Assembly: GCF_003347205.1 (NCBI RefSeq)
Contig: NZ_QQBJ01000001.1
Coordinates: 186,001-250,000 of the forward strand
Source: Mycolicibacterium moriokaense
GTDB lineage: Bacteria > Actinomycetota > Actinomycetes > Mycobacteriales > Mycobacteriaceae
DNA: 64,000 nt
Direction of reading: 5' to 3'
The notes under the pieces are model-generated. The model had not been told where the DNA came from. It ran no database searches and saw only the letters and a list, made by a program, of their open reading frames with translations. Positions 1 through 7,719 of this stretch are shown here, piece by piece (within the stretch, counting starts at the first letter, position 1; the number at the start of each line of letters is the position of its first letter). Both the position numbers and the translations under genes were made by a program.

Positions 1-1369
1 TTCGGAAGCCGGGGAAGATCTTGTCGAACTCCTCCTGCGCCTGGCGCACGGAGTTGTCGGGCGGCAGATATTTCTCGCTGATGCCGCCGAGGGACAGTTG
101 GCCCAGCGGAATGATCAGCGCGATCATCACGACGATGATCGGCGCCGCGAAGGCGATGGGCCGCTTCATCACCCGGTTGACCAGCTTGCCCCAGAAGCCC
201 TTCTCGACCTCTTCGCGGGTCTTCGTCTTCTGTGTCTTCTCGGCCACCCACTCCAGGTAGACGCGGCTGGGTTTCCAGTTGCGCAGGAACGGCACCCGAA
301 GCAGGGTGCGCACCCCCAGCGCGTCGACGTTGGGGCCGAGGATGGCCAGCGCGCCTGCGAGCACGGTGATCGACAGGATCGCCGAGAGCATCACCGAGGC
401 GATGATCGCGTAGGTGATGGACTTCAGGAAGCCCTGCGGGAACAACAGCAGCGGCAACGACGACGCCACGATGATCACGGCGGAGAACACCACCGTGCGC
501 CCAGAGGTCATCACGGTCCGGCGGACGGCGGCCTCGGTGTCGTAGCCCTCGGCTATCTCCTCGCGGAAGCGGCTCACGATGAACAGGCCGTAGTCGATGG
601 CGATGCCGAGGCCGATGAGCGTGACCACCGGTTGGGCGAAGAAGTGCACGGGGGCGAACTCGGCCACCAGGCGCATGATGCCCAGTGCACCCGCGATGGA
701 CAGGCCGCCGATGATCATCGGCAGGCTGGCCGCGATGACGCCGCCGAACACGAAGAACACCACCACCATCACCAACGGGATGGCCGCTACCTCGGCGCGC
801 TTCTGGTCGTCGCCGATGGTTCCGGTCAGCTCGCTGGCCAGCGGTTGCAGGCCGGCCTGCTTGACGTCCACGCCGGGGATGTTCAGCGCCTCTTTGACGG
901 TCTTGCCGTCCTTGCCGACATTCTTGTTGTAGTTGCTCAGAATCGCGTCGTCGTTGTCGCCCTTGAGTTGGATCGACATGAACGCGTGCTTCTTGTCGCC
1001 GTCGGCCATGTTCTTGAGCACTTCTGGGCTCTTGAAGTAGCCGATCGAGCGCAGGAACTGGTCGGGGTGGTCCTTCTCGACCTGAGCCAGATTGTCCAGG
1101 ATCTTCTTCTGGAACGCCGGATCGTCGACAGTCTTGCCCTCAGGGGCGGTGTAGATGCCGATGACGTGGCCGGACGTGTCACGGCCGTAGGTCTCGTCGG
1201 CGAGCACGGAGGCGTGCACGGATTGGCTGCCGTCGTCGTAGAAGCCACTCTGGGTGACGTGTTGGCCCAGGCTGATGCCGTAGACACCGCCGCCGAGGCA
1301 CAGCGCCACCATCACACCGATAACGATGTATCGGTAGCGGTAGACCGTGCGGCCCCACCAGGCGAACAC
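1..1369 (-). CDS. mmpL3: MmpL3, trehalose monomycolate exporter (N-terminal 456 residues; runs off the left edge)
   Basis: RND-superfamily inner-membrane transporter that flips or exports trehalose monomycolate for mycolate layer assembly. The visible part begins FAWWGRTVY after a GTG start, preceded by AGGAG with suitable spacing. It holds the first transmembrane segment (about residues 15-35), the periplasmic porter domain, and a block of helices from about residue 195. The proton-relay pair Asp-Tyr lies at about 259-260 in AIDYGLF. Sequence and neighbours (NYN gene, trmB) match M. tuberculosis Rv0206c closely. The C-terminal half is outside the window. The gene lies 52 bp downstream of the NYN gene on the same strand and may be co-transcribed with it. 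Confidence 0.96.
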   Translation of the reverse strand, partial: MFAWWGRTVYRYRYIVIGVMVALCLGGGVYGISLGQHVTQSGFYDDGSQSVHASVLADETYGRDTSGHVIGIYTAPEGKTVDDPAFQKKILDNLAQVEKDHPDQFLRSIGYFKSPEVLKNMADGDKKHAFMSIQLKGDNDDAILSNYNKNVGKDGKTVKEALNIPGVDVKQAGLQPLASELTGTIGDDQKRAEVAAIPLVMVVVFFVFGGVIAASLPMIIGGLSIAGALGIMRLVAEFAPVHFFAQPVVTLIGLGIAIDYGLFIVSRFREEIAEGYDTEAAVRRTVMTSGRTVVFSAVIIVASSLPLLLFPQGFLKSITYAIIASVMLSAILSITVLAGALAILGPNVDALGVRTLLRVPFLRNWKPSRVYLEWVAEKTQKTKTREEVEKGFWGKLVNRVMKRPIAFAAPIIVVMIALIIPLGQLSLGGISEKYLPPDNSVRQAQEEFDKIFPGFR

Positions 1370-1421
1370 CTAAGCTCCTAACACTTTCAAGTCTGTTTCG
1401 CGTCTCGCGCAGTTCAATTGT

Positions 1422-2156
1422 TCACACGCGCGAGGCCAGTAGCGAGGACAGCGGCCGGAAAGGCTGCAGCCAGGCCCCTTGCTCGGGCAGCGAATCCAAT
1501 CCGATTCGCGGTAGTGGTTCCCGAAAGACACCGGGGATGTCTTCCAGGTCGACGAACTCCAAAGTATCCGAGGCTAGCGCCCAGCTCGCATGTTCGCGAA
1601 ATCCAAGCACTTGAACTGGGGTACCCGCACGGGCGATGTCCTCGAGCGGCTGACGGAACGCCTGTCCGTCGGCCGAGGCCACCAGCAGCCCGGCCAGCCC
1701 CTCGGAGCGGCGAAGCGCGATGTGGTCCAGCATGTCGGCGTCGACGTCGCTGTCTTCGTCGATCTTGGGCTTCGCGAACACCGCGAAGCCCACATTGCGC
1801 AGCGCTTCGACCCATGGCCGGACGACGTCGGCGCTGCCGGGGGCGATGTTGGTGAAGACGGTGGCCTCCGGCTCCAGCGACATGGCGTCGCGCTGCGCGG
1901 AGAGATCCGCCGTGCGGGAGAGCAGCCAGCGGCCGAGGGCGTCGAAGCGGGGCCGGTGCGCGGCCGTCGGACGGCCACCGAGGATGGAGCCGAGGCCCAT
2001 GTCCAGGTTGGGCGCGTCCCAGACCAGCAGCACGCGGGCCGTTCCGGACGCCGCTGACGCGTCGACGGTGCCCCCAGCGTCCTGGGCGCCGTTCCCTGCG
2101 TCCTGGGTGTCCTGGGCGCCCTGGGCGACTTTCTCGGCTTCTTCGGCGATGCTCAT
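1422..2156 (-). CDS. NYN-domain protein (Rv0207c-like), putative nuclease
   Basis: A 244-residue protein matching the Rv0207c family by position and sequence. After a low-complexity N-terminus (Gln/Asp/Ala-rich, about residues 10-35, encoded by a short imperfect repeat of GCGCCCAGGAC units) comes an NYN/PIN-like fold. It shows VWDAPNLDMGL near residue 45, an acidic DSDVDADMLDH stretch near residue 135 and LLVASADGQAF near residue 158, which supply the aspartates expected in this nuclease fold. RNA processing is an inference from the fold. It lies between trmB and mmpL3 in the same order as in M. tuberculosis. The ATG overlaps the stop of a 12-codon open frame that begins at the trmB stop. Confidence 0.85.
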   Translation of the reverse strand: MSIAEEAEKVAQGAQDTQDAGNGAQDAGGTVDASAASGTARVLLVWDAPNLDMGLGSILGGRPTAAHRPRFDALGRWLLSRTADLSAQRDAMSLEPEATVFTNIAPGSADVVRPWVEALRNVGFAVFAKPKIDEDSDVDADMLDHIALRRSEGLAGLLVASADGQAFRQPLEDIARAGTPVQVLGFREHASWALASDTLEFVDLEDIPGVFREPLPRIGLDSLPEQGAWLQPFRPLSSLLASRV

Positions 2157-2191
2157 GGGCCGACCTCACGGCTCTTGGCGGGAATGCTCAT
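2153..2191 (-). CDS. Candidate 12-codon bridging ORF between trmB and the NYN gene
   Basis: The trmB stop is part of an ATGA overlap that opens a 12-codon frame (MSIPAKSREVGP). Its own stop sits in a second ATGA overlap with the NYN start. Both junctions are seen directly. The mini-frame starts with the same Met-Ser-Ile as the NYN protein, so it may be an alternative start region decayed by frameshift. Alternatively it may carry ribosomes from trmB into the NYN gene by termination-reinitiation. No function for the peptide is proposed. Confidence 0.3.
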   Translation of the reverse strand: MSIPAKSREVGP

Positions 2192-2943
2192 CGCACCCTT
2201 TCCCAGACCAACTCCGCGACCGCGCTGCCCGCGTCGTGCGCCTTTCCCTCGTACTTGGTGACCGGCCGGGTCACGCTGATGGGCAGACCGGCCTCGTCGG
2301 CGCGTTTCAGCAGGGGCTCGGCGTCGCCGCATTCGGCGATCTGCTCGGCGTAGCCCGGGTGGTCGGTGGCGGCGTGCAGGACGCCGCCGGGGCGCAGTCG
2401 GTCGGCGATCAGAGCGACTGTCTGCGGCTGCAGCAGGCGGCGCTTGTGGTGGCGCGCCTTGGGCCACGGGTCGGGGAAGAACACCCGCACCCCGGTCAAC
2501 GACCCGGGGCCGAACATGTGCGCGAGCACGTCGACGCCGTCGCCACGGACCAGGCGGATGTTGGTGACGCCGCGCCGGTCGATCCCGCTGAGCAGTTGGG
2601 CCAGCCCGCGCCGGTACACCTCGACGGCAACGACGTCGATGTCGGGTTCGGCCTCGGCCATCGCCAGCGTCGAGGTGCCGCTGCCGCAGCCGATCTCCAG
2701 CACGACCGGCGCCGACCTGCCGAACCATGCCGCGGTGTCGAGAAGTTCGGCGGGTCCTTCCGCCGTGCGGGCCGTCGCACCGATCTGGGGCCACAGCCGG
2801 TCCCAGGTCTGTTGCTGGCTGGTGGAGACCGACGACCGCCGGGAGCGGTACGCGGTGACCCGGGGATGGAGATGCGGAGCGGACGGCGGCGTGCTGCTAC
2901 CCGAGCGCTGCGCATGCATTCGACCATGGTCCCGCATGAACAC
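2188..2943 (-). CDS. trmB: tRNA (guanine-N7-)-methyltransferase
   Basis: Methylates N7 of guanosine 46 in the tRNA variable loop using S-adenosylmethionine. The SAM-binding motif VLEIGCGSGTSTLAMA is near residue 80. The TrmB hallmarks FFPDPWPKARHHKRR (about residues 155-170) and ATDHPGYAEQI are intact. Length (251) is close to M. tuberculosis Rv0208c. The frame opens with GTG at 2943, with an ATG two codons later; similarity to Rv0208c extends through HGxMHAQ, so a start much later is unlikely. It is first in the minus-strand run trmB-NYN-mmpL3. Confidence 0.94.
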   Translation of the reverse strand: MFMRDHGRMHAQRSGSSTPPSAPHLHPRVTAYRSRRSSVSTSQQQTWDRLWPQIGATARTAEGPAELLDTAAWFGRSAPVVLEIGCGSGTSTLAMAEAEPDIDVVAVEVYRRGLAQLLSGIDRRGVTNIRLVRGDGVDVLAHMFGPGSLTGVRVFFPDPWPKARHHKRRLLQPQTVALIADRLRPGGVLHAATDHPGYAEQIAECGDAEPLLKRADEAGLPISVTRPVTKYEGKAHDAGSAVAELVWERVR

Positions 2944-3216
2944 CTATGTACCCGCATTGTGGTGCAGATTGATACCCAACAGTTGCCAACCCCCTCATCT
3001 GCCCAAACCCACCCGCTCGTGCGCTGAAACCCGCGCCCCCGTGCGCCCAAACTCACATTCGGGGCGGCAAAGTGCGAGTGATCGCCGCCATTGTGTCGAT
3101 CTCGGCGTTGGCTCGGTGTGTGGCTTTATGCGCGGCGGCCCGTCGATGCGGGGTGCCGTCGCAAAACATCCGCTCGCGGTGGGGTCGGTGAGATGACACC
3201 ATTTCCCGGGGGAACA
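2944..3216. other. Divergent intergenic region trmB / Rv0209-like gene
   Basis: This 273-bp spacer separates divergently transcribed genes and should hold both promoters. I see no convincing gene or strong palindrome. The plus-strand gene has a GGGGGA ribosome-binding stretch at 3208-3213 just before its ATG. Confidence 0.5.
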
Positions 3217-4233
3217 ATGACGAGTCAGACGGCGATCGGGAAAGGCCACCTGATTTTCACCAATGAGCTGGCGCGATTCGCCGAACGTGCAGGTGACGCG
3301 CGAATGTCCGCGCTTGTAACCGAGATTCGACGGCCACTGCGGGTTGAGGTGCGCGGGCGCGACGGCGTGGGCCGCGCGACGGTGGCCGCTGCCCTGGCCG
3401 GCGCCGGAGTCTCGGTCGCTGACGACGAATGCGCTGACGTGCGCGTCGTCGACGTGAATGTCGTCGTGGTGGCCGAGGCGCTCAAACCCGAGGACAAGGC
3501 GATGATCGGGGTCGGCCCGACGGTCGTCGTGCTCACCAAGGCGGACCTCGCCGGGTTCGGGGCGGGCGGACCGATCGCCGTTGCGGACGCGCGGGCCGCA
3601 GCCATCCAGGCGCTGACCGGGGTGCCCACCGTCGCGATGGTGGGCCTGCTGGCCGTCGCAGCTCTCGATGACGGGCTGATCGCCGCGTTGCGCGCCCTGA
3701 CGGCCGAACCCGCCGACCTCACCTCTACCGACGCCTTCCTGTCGTGCGAACACAGCGTGCCCCGCGACGTCCGGGTGCGACTGCTGGAAATGCTCGACCT
3801 GTTCGGCATCGCCCATGGCGTGCTCGCGCTGCGGCAAGGCACCGAGCCCGCGGCGCTGCCCGACGTGCTGCGTCAGCTCAGCCAGATCGACCGCGTCACC
3901 GCGCGGATCGCCGCCGCAGGCGCGGAGGTGCGATACCGACGGGTGAACTCGGCGCTCGCGGCGCTGCGCACGATGGCTGCGGGCGGCGTGCCGGCTCTCG
4001 CGGGCTTTCTGGCGGGCGACGACGCCGTCCTCGCCGTGATGTCGAGCGCGGTCGACGTCGTCGAGGCGGCTGGGCTGACCGTCGACGCGGCCGACGACCC
4101 GGCGGCGCATCTGCGGCGAGCGGTGCACTGGCAGCGCTACAGCCGCGGACCCGTCAACCGCCTGCACCGCCAGTGTGCGGCCGATATCAGCCGCGGCTCG
4201 CTGAGGCTGCTCCGGCGTGCGGAGGCCCGATGA
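3217..4233 (+). CDS. Rv0209-like degenerate GTPase-type protein
   Basis: A 338-residue cytosolic protein matching Rv0209 by position. Residues 43-60 look like a nucleotide-binding P-loop, but the key Lys is replaced (GRDGVGRAT, residues 47-55, Arg53 at the Lys position). A G4-like TKAD motif is intact at 107-110, consistent with guanine recognition. The rest is a helical Ala/Leu-rich domain. The ATG at 3217 has GGGGGA upstream; an in-frame ATG at 3193 is an alternative. The stop overlaps the start of the next gene (ATGA), so the two are translationally coupled and probably form one complex. Function is unknown; a dynamin-like or regulatory GTPase module is my inference. Confidence 0.75.
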   Translation: MTSQTAIGKGHLIFTNELARFAERAGDARMSALVTEIRRPLRVEVRGRDGVGRATVAAALAGAGVSVADDECADVRVVDVNVVVVAEALKPEDKAMIGVGPTVVVLTKADLAGFGAGGPIAVADARAAAIQALTGVPTVAMVGLLAVAALDDGLIAALRALTAEPADLTSTDAFLSCEHSVPRDVRVRLLEMLDLFGIAHGVLALRQGTEPAALPDVLRQLSQIDRVTARIAAAGAEVRYRRVNSALAALRTMAAGGVPALAGFLAGDDAVLAVMSSAVDVVEAAGLTVDAADDPAAHLRRAVHWQRYSRGPVNRLHRQCAADISRGSLRLLRRAEAR

Positions 4234-5681
4234 CCGACGTCGAGCAGGCAGGCGACCCGATCGCGGTCGTCGACGCGCTGGTGGCCGCGGTGGATCCCGG
4301 GCTGAGCTCACCGGGTGTGGACAGCCGCGACGTGGTGCTCGTGACGGGGCCGTGGCTGGCCGGCGCCACCGGCGTCATCGCGGCACTTCGGGAACGCCTG
4401 CCCGAGCATCAATTCGTCGAAGCCGAGGACATCGGCTCCGCCGACGCGCCGGCTGCGATCGTCTTCGTTGTCTCAGCGGTCACCCCGATCGCCGAATCTG
4501 ATTGTGCGCTCATCGATTTCGCTGCTCAACACACCGACTTGGTGATCGGCGCGGTGTCCAAGATCGACGTGCACCGCAACTGGCGTGAGGTGCTGGACGC
4601 CGACCGGTCACGGCTGGCCGCCCACTCGGAGCGCTATCGCGAGGTGCCGTGGGTGGGGGTCGCCGCGACGCCCGATCTCGGCGAACCGCTCGTCGACGAC
4701 CTCGTCGAACTGCTGCGTACACGTTTCGACGATGAGGATGTGAGACGACGAAACCGGTTGCGGGCCTGGGAGTCTCGGTTGCTCTCCGTCATGGGCCGAT
4801 ATGACAAGGACGGATCCGGTGAGGATCGCGCGGCTCGGGTGGCCTCGTTGCGGGAGCGACGCGAGACGGTGCTGCGGGAGCGCAGGGTGTCGAAGTCCGA
4901 ACGCACCATCGCCCTGCGCAGCCAGATCCAGCAGGCGCGAGTGCAACTCGGGTACTTCGCCCGCAACCGGTGTGCATCGGTGAGAACCGAACTGCAGGAG
5001 GACGCCTCGTCGATGGCCAGGCGCCGGGTGGCGGAATTTGAGGACTACGTGCGGGGGCGCGTCGACGACGTGGTCGACGAGGTCGAGAAGGGCACCGCGC
5101 AGCACCTCGCCGACATGGCGAGCGAACTCGGTCTCACGCTGCCCGAACCGCCGCCGCCGACCCCGTCGCCGGTCATCGCGGCGCCGCCGTTGAAGTCACG
5201 CAAGCTCGAGTCGCGGCTGATGATGGTGCTGGGCGCCGGGTTCGGCCTCGGGGTGGCGCTGGGTGTCAGCAGGCTGTTCACCGGGCTGGCGCCCGGCCTG
5301 ACGGTCGCGGGGTTGGTGGCCGGTGGTGTCATCGGGCTGCTGCTGACCGTCTGGGTGGTGGGCATGCGTGGCCTGCTGAGCGATCGTGCGATGCTGGACC
5401 GCTGGGTCGGCGTGGTGGTCGGCCTGCTGCAGGCCAACGTCGAGGAGCGGGTCGCCACCCGGGTGCTCGCGGCCGAGGCCGAACTCACCGCCGACGTCGC
5501 GCGGCGGGAGGAGGCCGACGTGGAGGTGGCCGGGGCTCAGGTCGCCGAGATCGACGCCGAACTTCGCGAGCACGCCGTCGCGACCGCGCGGGCCGCGGCG
5601 CTGCGCGATCGGCGCCTGCCCCCGCTGCAGAAGGCCCTACAGACGGTGCGGTCGGAGTTGGATGGCGGTCGAGCGCAGTGA
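4230..5681 (+). CDS. Rv0210-like membrane-anchored degenerate GTPase-type protein
   Basis: A 483-residue protein matching Rv0210 by position. The N-terminal about 200 residues resemble a GTPase fold with no recognisable P-loop Lys/Ser (LVTGPWLAGATG, about 37-48) but with an SKID G4-like motif at 110-113. A long charged helical region (about 180-310) contains repeated Arg/Glu heptad-like stretches. Two hydrophobic segments at about 330-380 form a membrane hairpin, followed by another charged helical tail. This layout (G-like domain, helical stalk, membrane paddle, helical tail) recalls bacterial dynamin-like proteins. That assignment is structural inference only. It starts by ATGA overlap with the preceding gene. 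Confidence 0.75.
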   Translation: MTDVEQAGDPIAVVDALVAAVDPGLSSPGVDSRDVVLVTGPWLAGATGVIAALRERLPEHQFVEAEDIGSADAPAAIVFVVSAVTPIAESDCALIDFAAQHTDLVIGAVSKIDVHRNWREVLDADRSRLAAHSERYREVPWVGVAATPDLGEPLVDDLVELLRTRFDDEDVRRRNRLRAWESRLLSVMGRYDKDGSGEDRAARVASLRERRETVLRERRVSKSERTIALRSQIQQARVQLGYFARNRCASVRTELQEDASSMARRRVAEFEDYVRGRVDDVVDEVEKGTAQHLADMASELGLTLPEPPPPTPSPVIAAPPLKSRKLESRLMMVLGAGFGLGVALGVSRLFTGLAPGLTVAGLVAGGVIGLLLTVWVVGMRGLLSDRAMLDRWVGVVVGLLQANVEERVATRVLAAEAELTADVARREEADVEVAGAQVAEIDAELREHAVATARAAALRDRRLPPLQKALQTVRSELDGGRAQ

Positions 5682-5711
5682 TCAGGGCTTTCTGAATCGT
5701 TCTTGTGAGTG

Positions 5712-5729
5712 ATCGGACATTGATCCGAT
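5712..5729. promoter_or_regulatory. Inverted repeat upstream of pckA
   Basis: ATCGGA and TCCGAT form perfect 6-bp arms around CATTGA, in the 153-bp gap before pckA. Two copies of TTAACC (5729-5734 and 5753-5758) follow, 24 bp apart. This could be an operator for carbon-source control of gluconeogenesis. No regulator is assigned. Confidence 0.35.
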
Positions 5730-5834
5730 TAACCACGGGTATGTCACGAGCGTTAACCTTATTAAGAGGGCGATAAGCACCAGTGACGCGATTGCCTGCG
5801 TCCTGGCGGACAAAAACCTATGCAGGAGATTTTG

Positions 5835-7664
5835 ATGACGTCAGCGACCATTCCCGGTCTGGACACCGCACCCACCAAACACGAAGGGCTGCTCGCCTGG
5901 GTCCGCGAGGTCGCGGAGCTCACGCAGCCTGACCGGGTGGTGTTCGCCGACGGCTCCGACGAGGAGAACGCCCGCCTGTGCGACCAGCTGGTGGCCGCGG
6001 GCACCTTCCGAAAGCTCGATGAGAAGAAGAAGCCGAACTCCTACCTCGCTCTGTCCGACCCGTCCGACGTAGCACGCGTGGAGTCCCGCACCTTCATCTG
6101 TACCGAGAAGGAACTCGACGCCGGCCCCACCAACAACTGGATGGACCCGGCCGAGATGCGCGAGACCATGACCGACCTGTACCGCGGCAGCATGCGCGGC
6201 CGCACCATGTACGTGGTGCCGTTCTGCATGGGGCCGCTCGGCGCCGACGATCCCAAGCTCGGCGTCGAGATCACCGATTCCGAGTACGTCGTGGTGTCGA
6301 TGCGGACCATGACCCGGATGGGCCAGGCCGCGCTGGACAAGATGGGCGACGACGGCTTCTTCGTCAAGGCGCTGCATTCGATCGGCGCGCCGCTGGAGCC
6401 CGGCCAGAAAGATGTGCCGTGGCCCTGCAATGACACCAAGTACATCAGCCACTTCCCCGAGACCCGCGAGATCTGGAGCTACGGCTCGGGCTACGGCGGC
6501 AACGCGCTGCTGGGTAAGAAGTGTTACTCGCTGCGCATCGCGTCGGCGATGGCCCACGACGAGGGCTGGCTCGCCGAGCACATGCTGATCCTCAAGCTGA
6601 TCTCGCCGGAGAACAAGGCGTACTTCGTCGCCGCGGCCTTCCCGTCGGCGTGCGGCAAGACCAACCTCGCGATGCTGCAGCCCACGATTCCGGGGTGGCG
6701 CGCGGAGACCATCGGCGACGACATCGCCTGGATGCGCTTCGGCAAGGACGGCCAGCTCTACGCGGTGAATCCGGAGTTCGGCTTCTTCGGCGTCGCGCCG
6801 GGCACGAACTGGAAGTCCAACCCGAACGCGATGAAGACGATCGAAGCGGGCAACACCGTCTTCACCAACGTCGCACTGACCGACGACAACGACGTCTGGT
6901 GGGAGGGCCTGGAGGGCGAACCCGACCACCTGATCGACTGGAAGGGCAACGACTGGGTTCTGCGTGAGACGGAAAGCAAGGCCGCCCACCCGAACTCGCG
7001 CTACTGCACCCCGATGTCGCAGTGCCCCACCCTGGCGCCGGAGTGGGACGACCCGCAGGGCGTGCCGATCTCGGCGATCCTGTTCGGCGCCCGCCGCAAG
7101 ACGACGGTGCCGCTGGTGACCCAGGCCCGCGACTGGCAGCACGGCGTCTTCATCGGCGCCACCATGGGCAGCGAGCAGACCGCCGCCGCCGAGGGCAAGG
7201 TCGGCACCGTGCGCCGCGACCCGATGGCGATGCTGCCGTTCCTCGGCTACAACGTCGGCGACTACTTCGCGCACTGGATCGACATCGGCAAGAAGTCCGA
7301 CGAGTCCAAGATGCCGAAGATCTTCTTCGTCAACTGGTTCCGCCGTGGCGACGACGGCCGCTTCCTGTGGCCGGGCTTCGGCGAGAACAGCCGCGTGATG
7401 AAGTGGATCATCGACCGCATCGAGCACAAGGCCGGCGGACGCACCACCCCAATCGGCACCGTGCCCACGGCCGAGGATCTGGATCTCGAGGGCCTCGACG
7501 TGGATGCCACCGACGTGGACGCCGCGCTGGCCGTCAATGCAGAAGAGTGGCGCAAGGAACTCCCCGATATCGAAGAGTGGTTCGAGTTCGTCGGCGAGAA
7601 GCTGCCCACCGGCATCAAGGACGAGTTCGACGCGCTCAAGCACCGGTTGGCCGAAGCCGACTAA
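5835..7664 (+). CDS. pckA: Phosphoenolpyruvate carboxykinase (GTP)
   Basis: Converts oxaloacetate and GTP to phosphoenolpyruvate, CO2 and GDP, the entry step of gluconeogenesis from TCA-cycle carbon. The 609-residue protein is near identical in design to M. tuberculosis Rv0211. It shows the substrate-binding [10 protein letters not shown], the PSACGKTN P-loop with the reactive cysteine at about residue 273, and the GDDIAWM metal/nucleotide motif. I chose the ATG at 5835 because it has AGGAG at 5823-5827 and gives the family N-terminus [10 protein letters not shown]; an upstream in-frame ATG at 5820 overlaps that site. An 18-bp hairpin follows the stop. Confidence 0.97.
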   Translation: MTSATIPGLDTAPTKHEGLLAWVREVAELTQPDRVVFADGSDEENARLCDQLVAAGTFRKLDEKKKPNSYLALSDPSDVARVESRTFICTEKELDAGPTNNWMDPAEMRETMTDLYRGSMRGRTMYVVPFCMGPLGADDPKLGVEITDSEYVVVSMRTMTRMGQAALDKMGDDGFFVKALHSIGAPLEPGQKDVPWPCNDTKYISHFPETREIWSYGSGYGGNALLGKKCYSLRIASAMAHDEGWLAEHMLILKLISPENKAYFVAAAFPSACGKTNLAMLQPTIPGWRAETIGDDIAWMRFGKDGQLYAVNPEFGFFGVAPGTNWKSNPNAMKTIEAGNTVFTNVALTDDNDVWWEGLEGEPDHLIDWKGNDWVLRETESKAAHPNSRYCTPMSQCPTLAPEWDDPQGVPISAILFGARRKTTVPLVTQARDWQHGVFIGATMGSEQTAAAEGKVGTVRRDPMAMLPFLGYNVGDYFAHWIDIGKKSDESKMPKIFFVNWFRRGDDGRFLWPGFGENSRVMKWIIDRIEHKAGGRTTPIGTVPTAEDLDLEGLDVDATDVDAALAVNAEEWRKELPDIEEWFEFVGEKLPTGIKDEFDALKHRLAEAD

Positions 7665-7671
7665 CGCGACA

Positions 7672-7719
7672 AGACGCAAAGGTCCCCGAGATCCTAGAGA
7701 TTCGGGGACCTTTGCGTCT
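7672..7719. terminator. Bidirectional hairpin terminator between pckA and the cyclase gene
   Basis: Perfect 18-bp arms (7672-7689 and 7702-7719) flank a 12-nt loop, starting 8 bp after the pckA stop. The last codons of the convergent minus-strand gene and its TAG (7694-7696) lie inside the hairpin. The same structure can therefore end transcripts from both sides. There is no long T-run, as is common in mycobacteria. Confidence 0.75.

Noticed and set aside
98-1381. A long plus-strand open frame opposite mmpL3
   Set aside because: His/Arg/Asp-rich shadow translation; the minus strand reads clearly as MmpL3.
5841-7679. A 612-codon open frame antisense to pckA
   Set aside because: It mirrors the pckA codon pattern in high-GC DNA, is Arg/Val/His/Gly-rich without domains, and the opposite strand encodes an unambiguous PEPCK.
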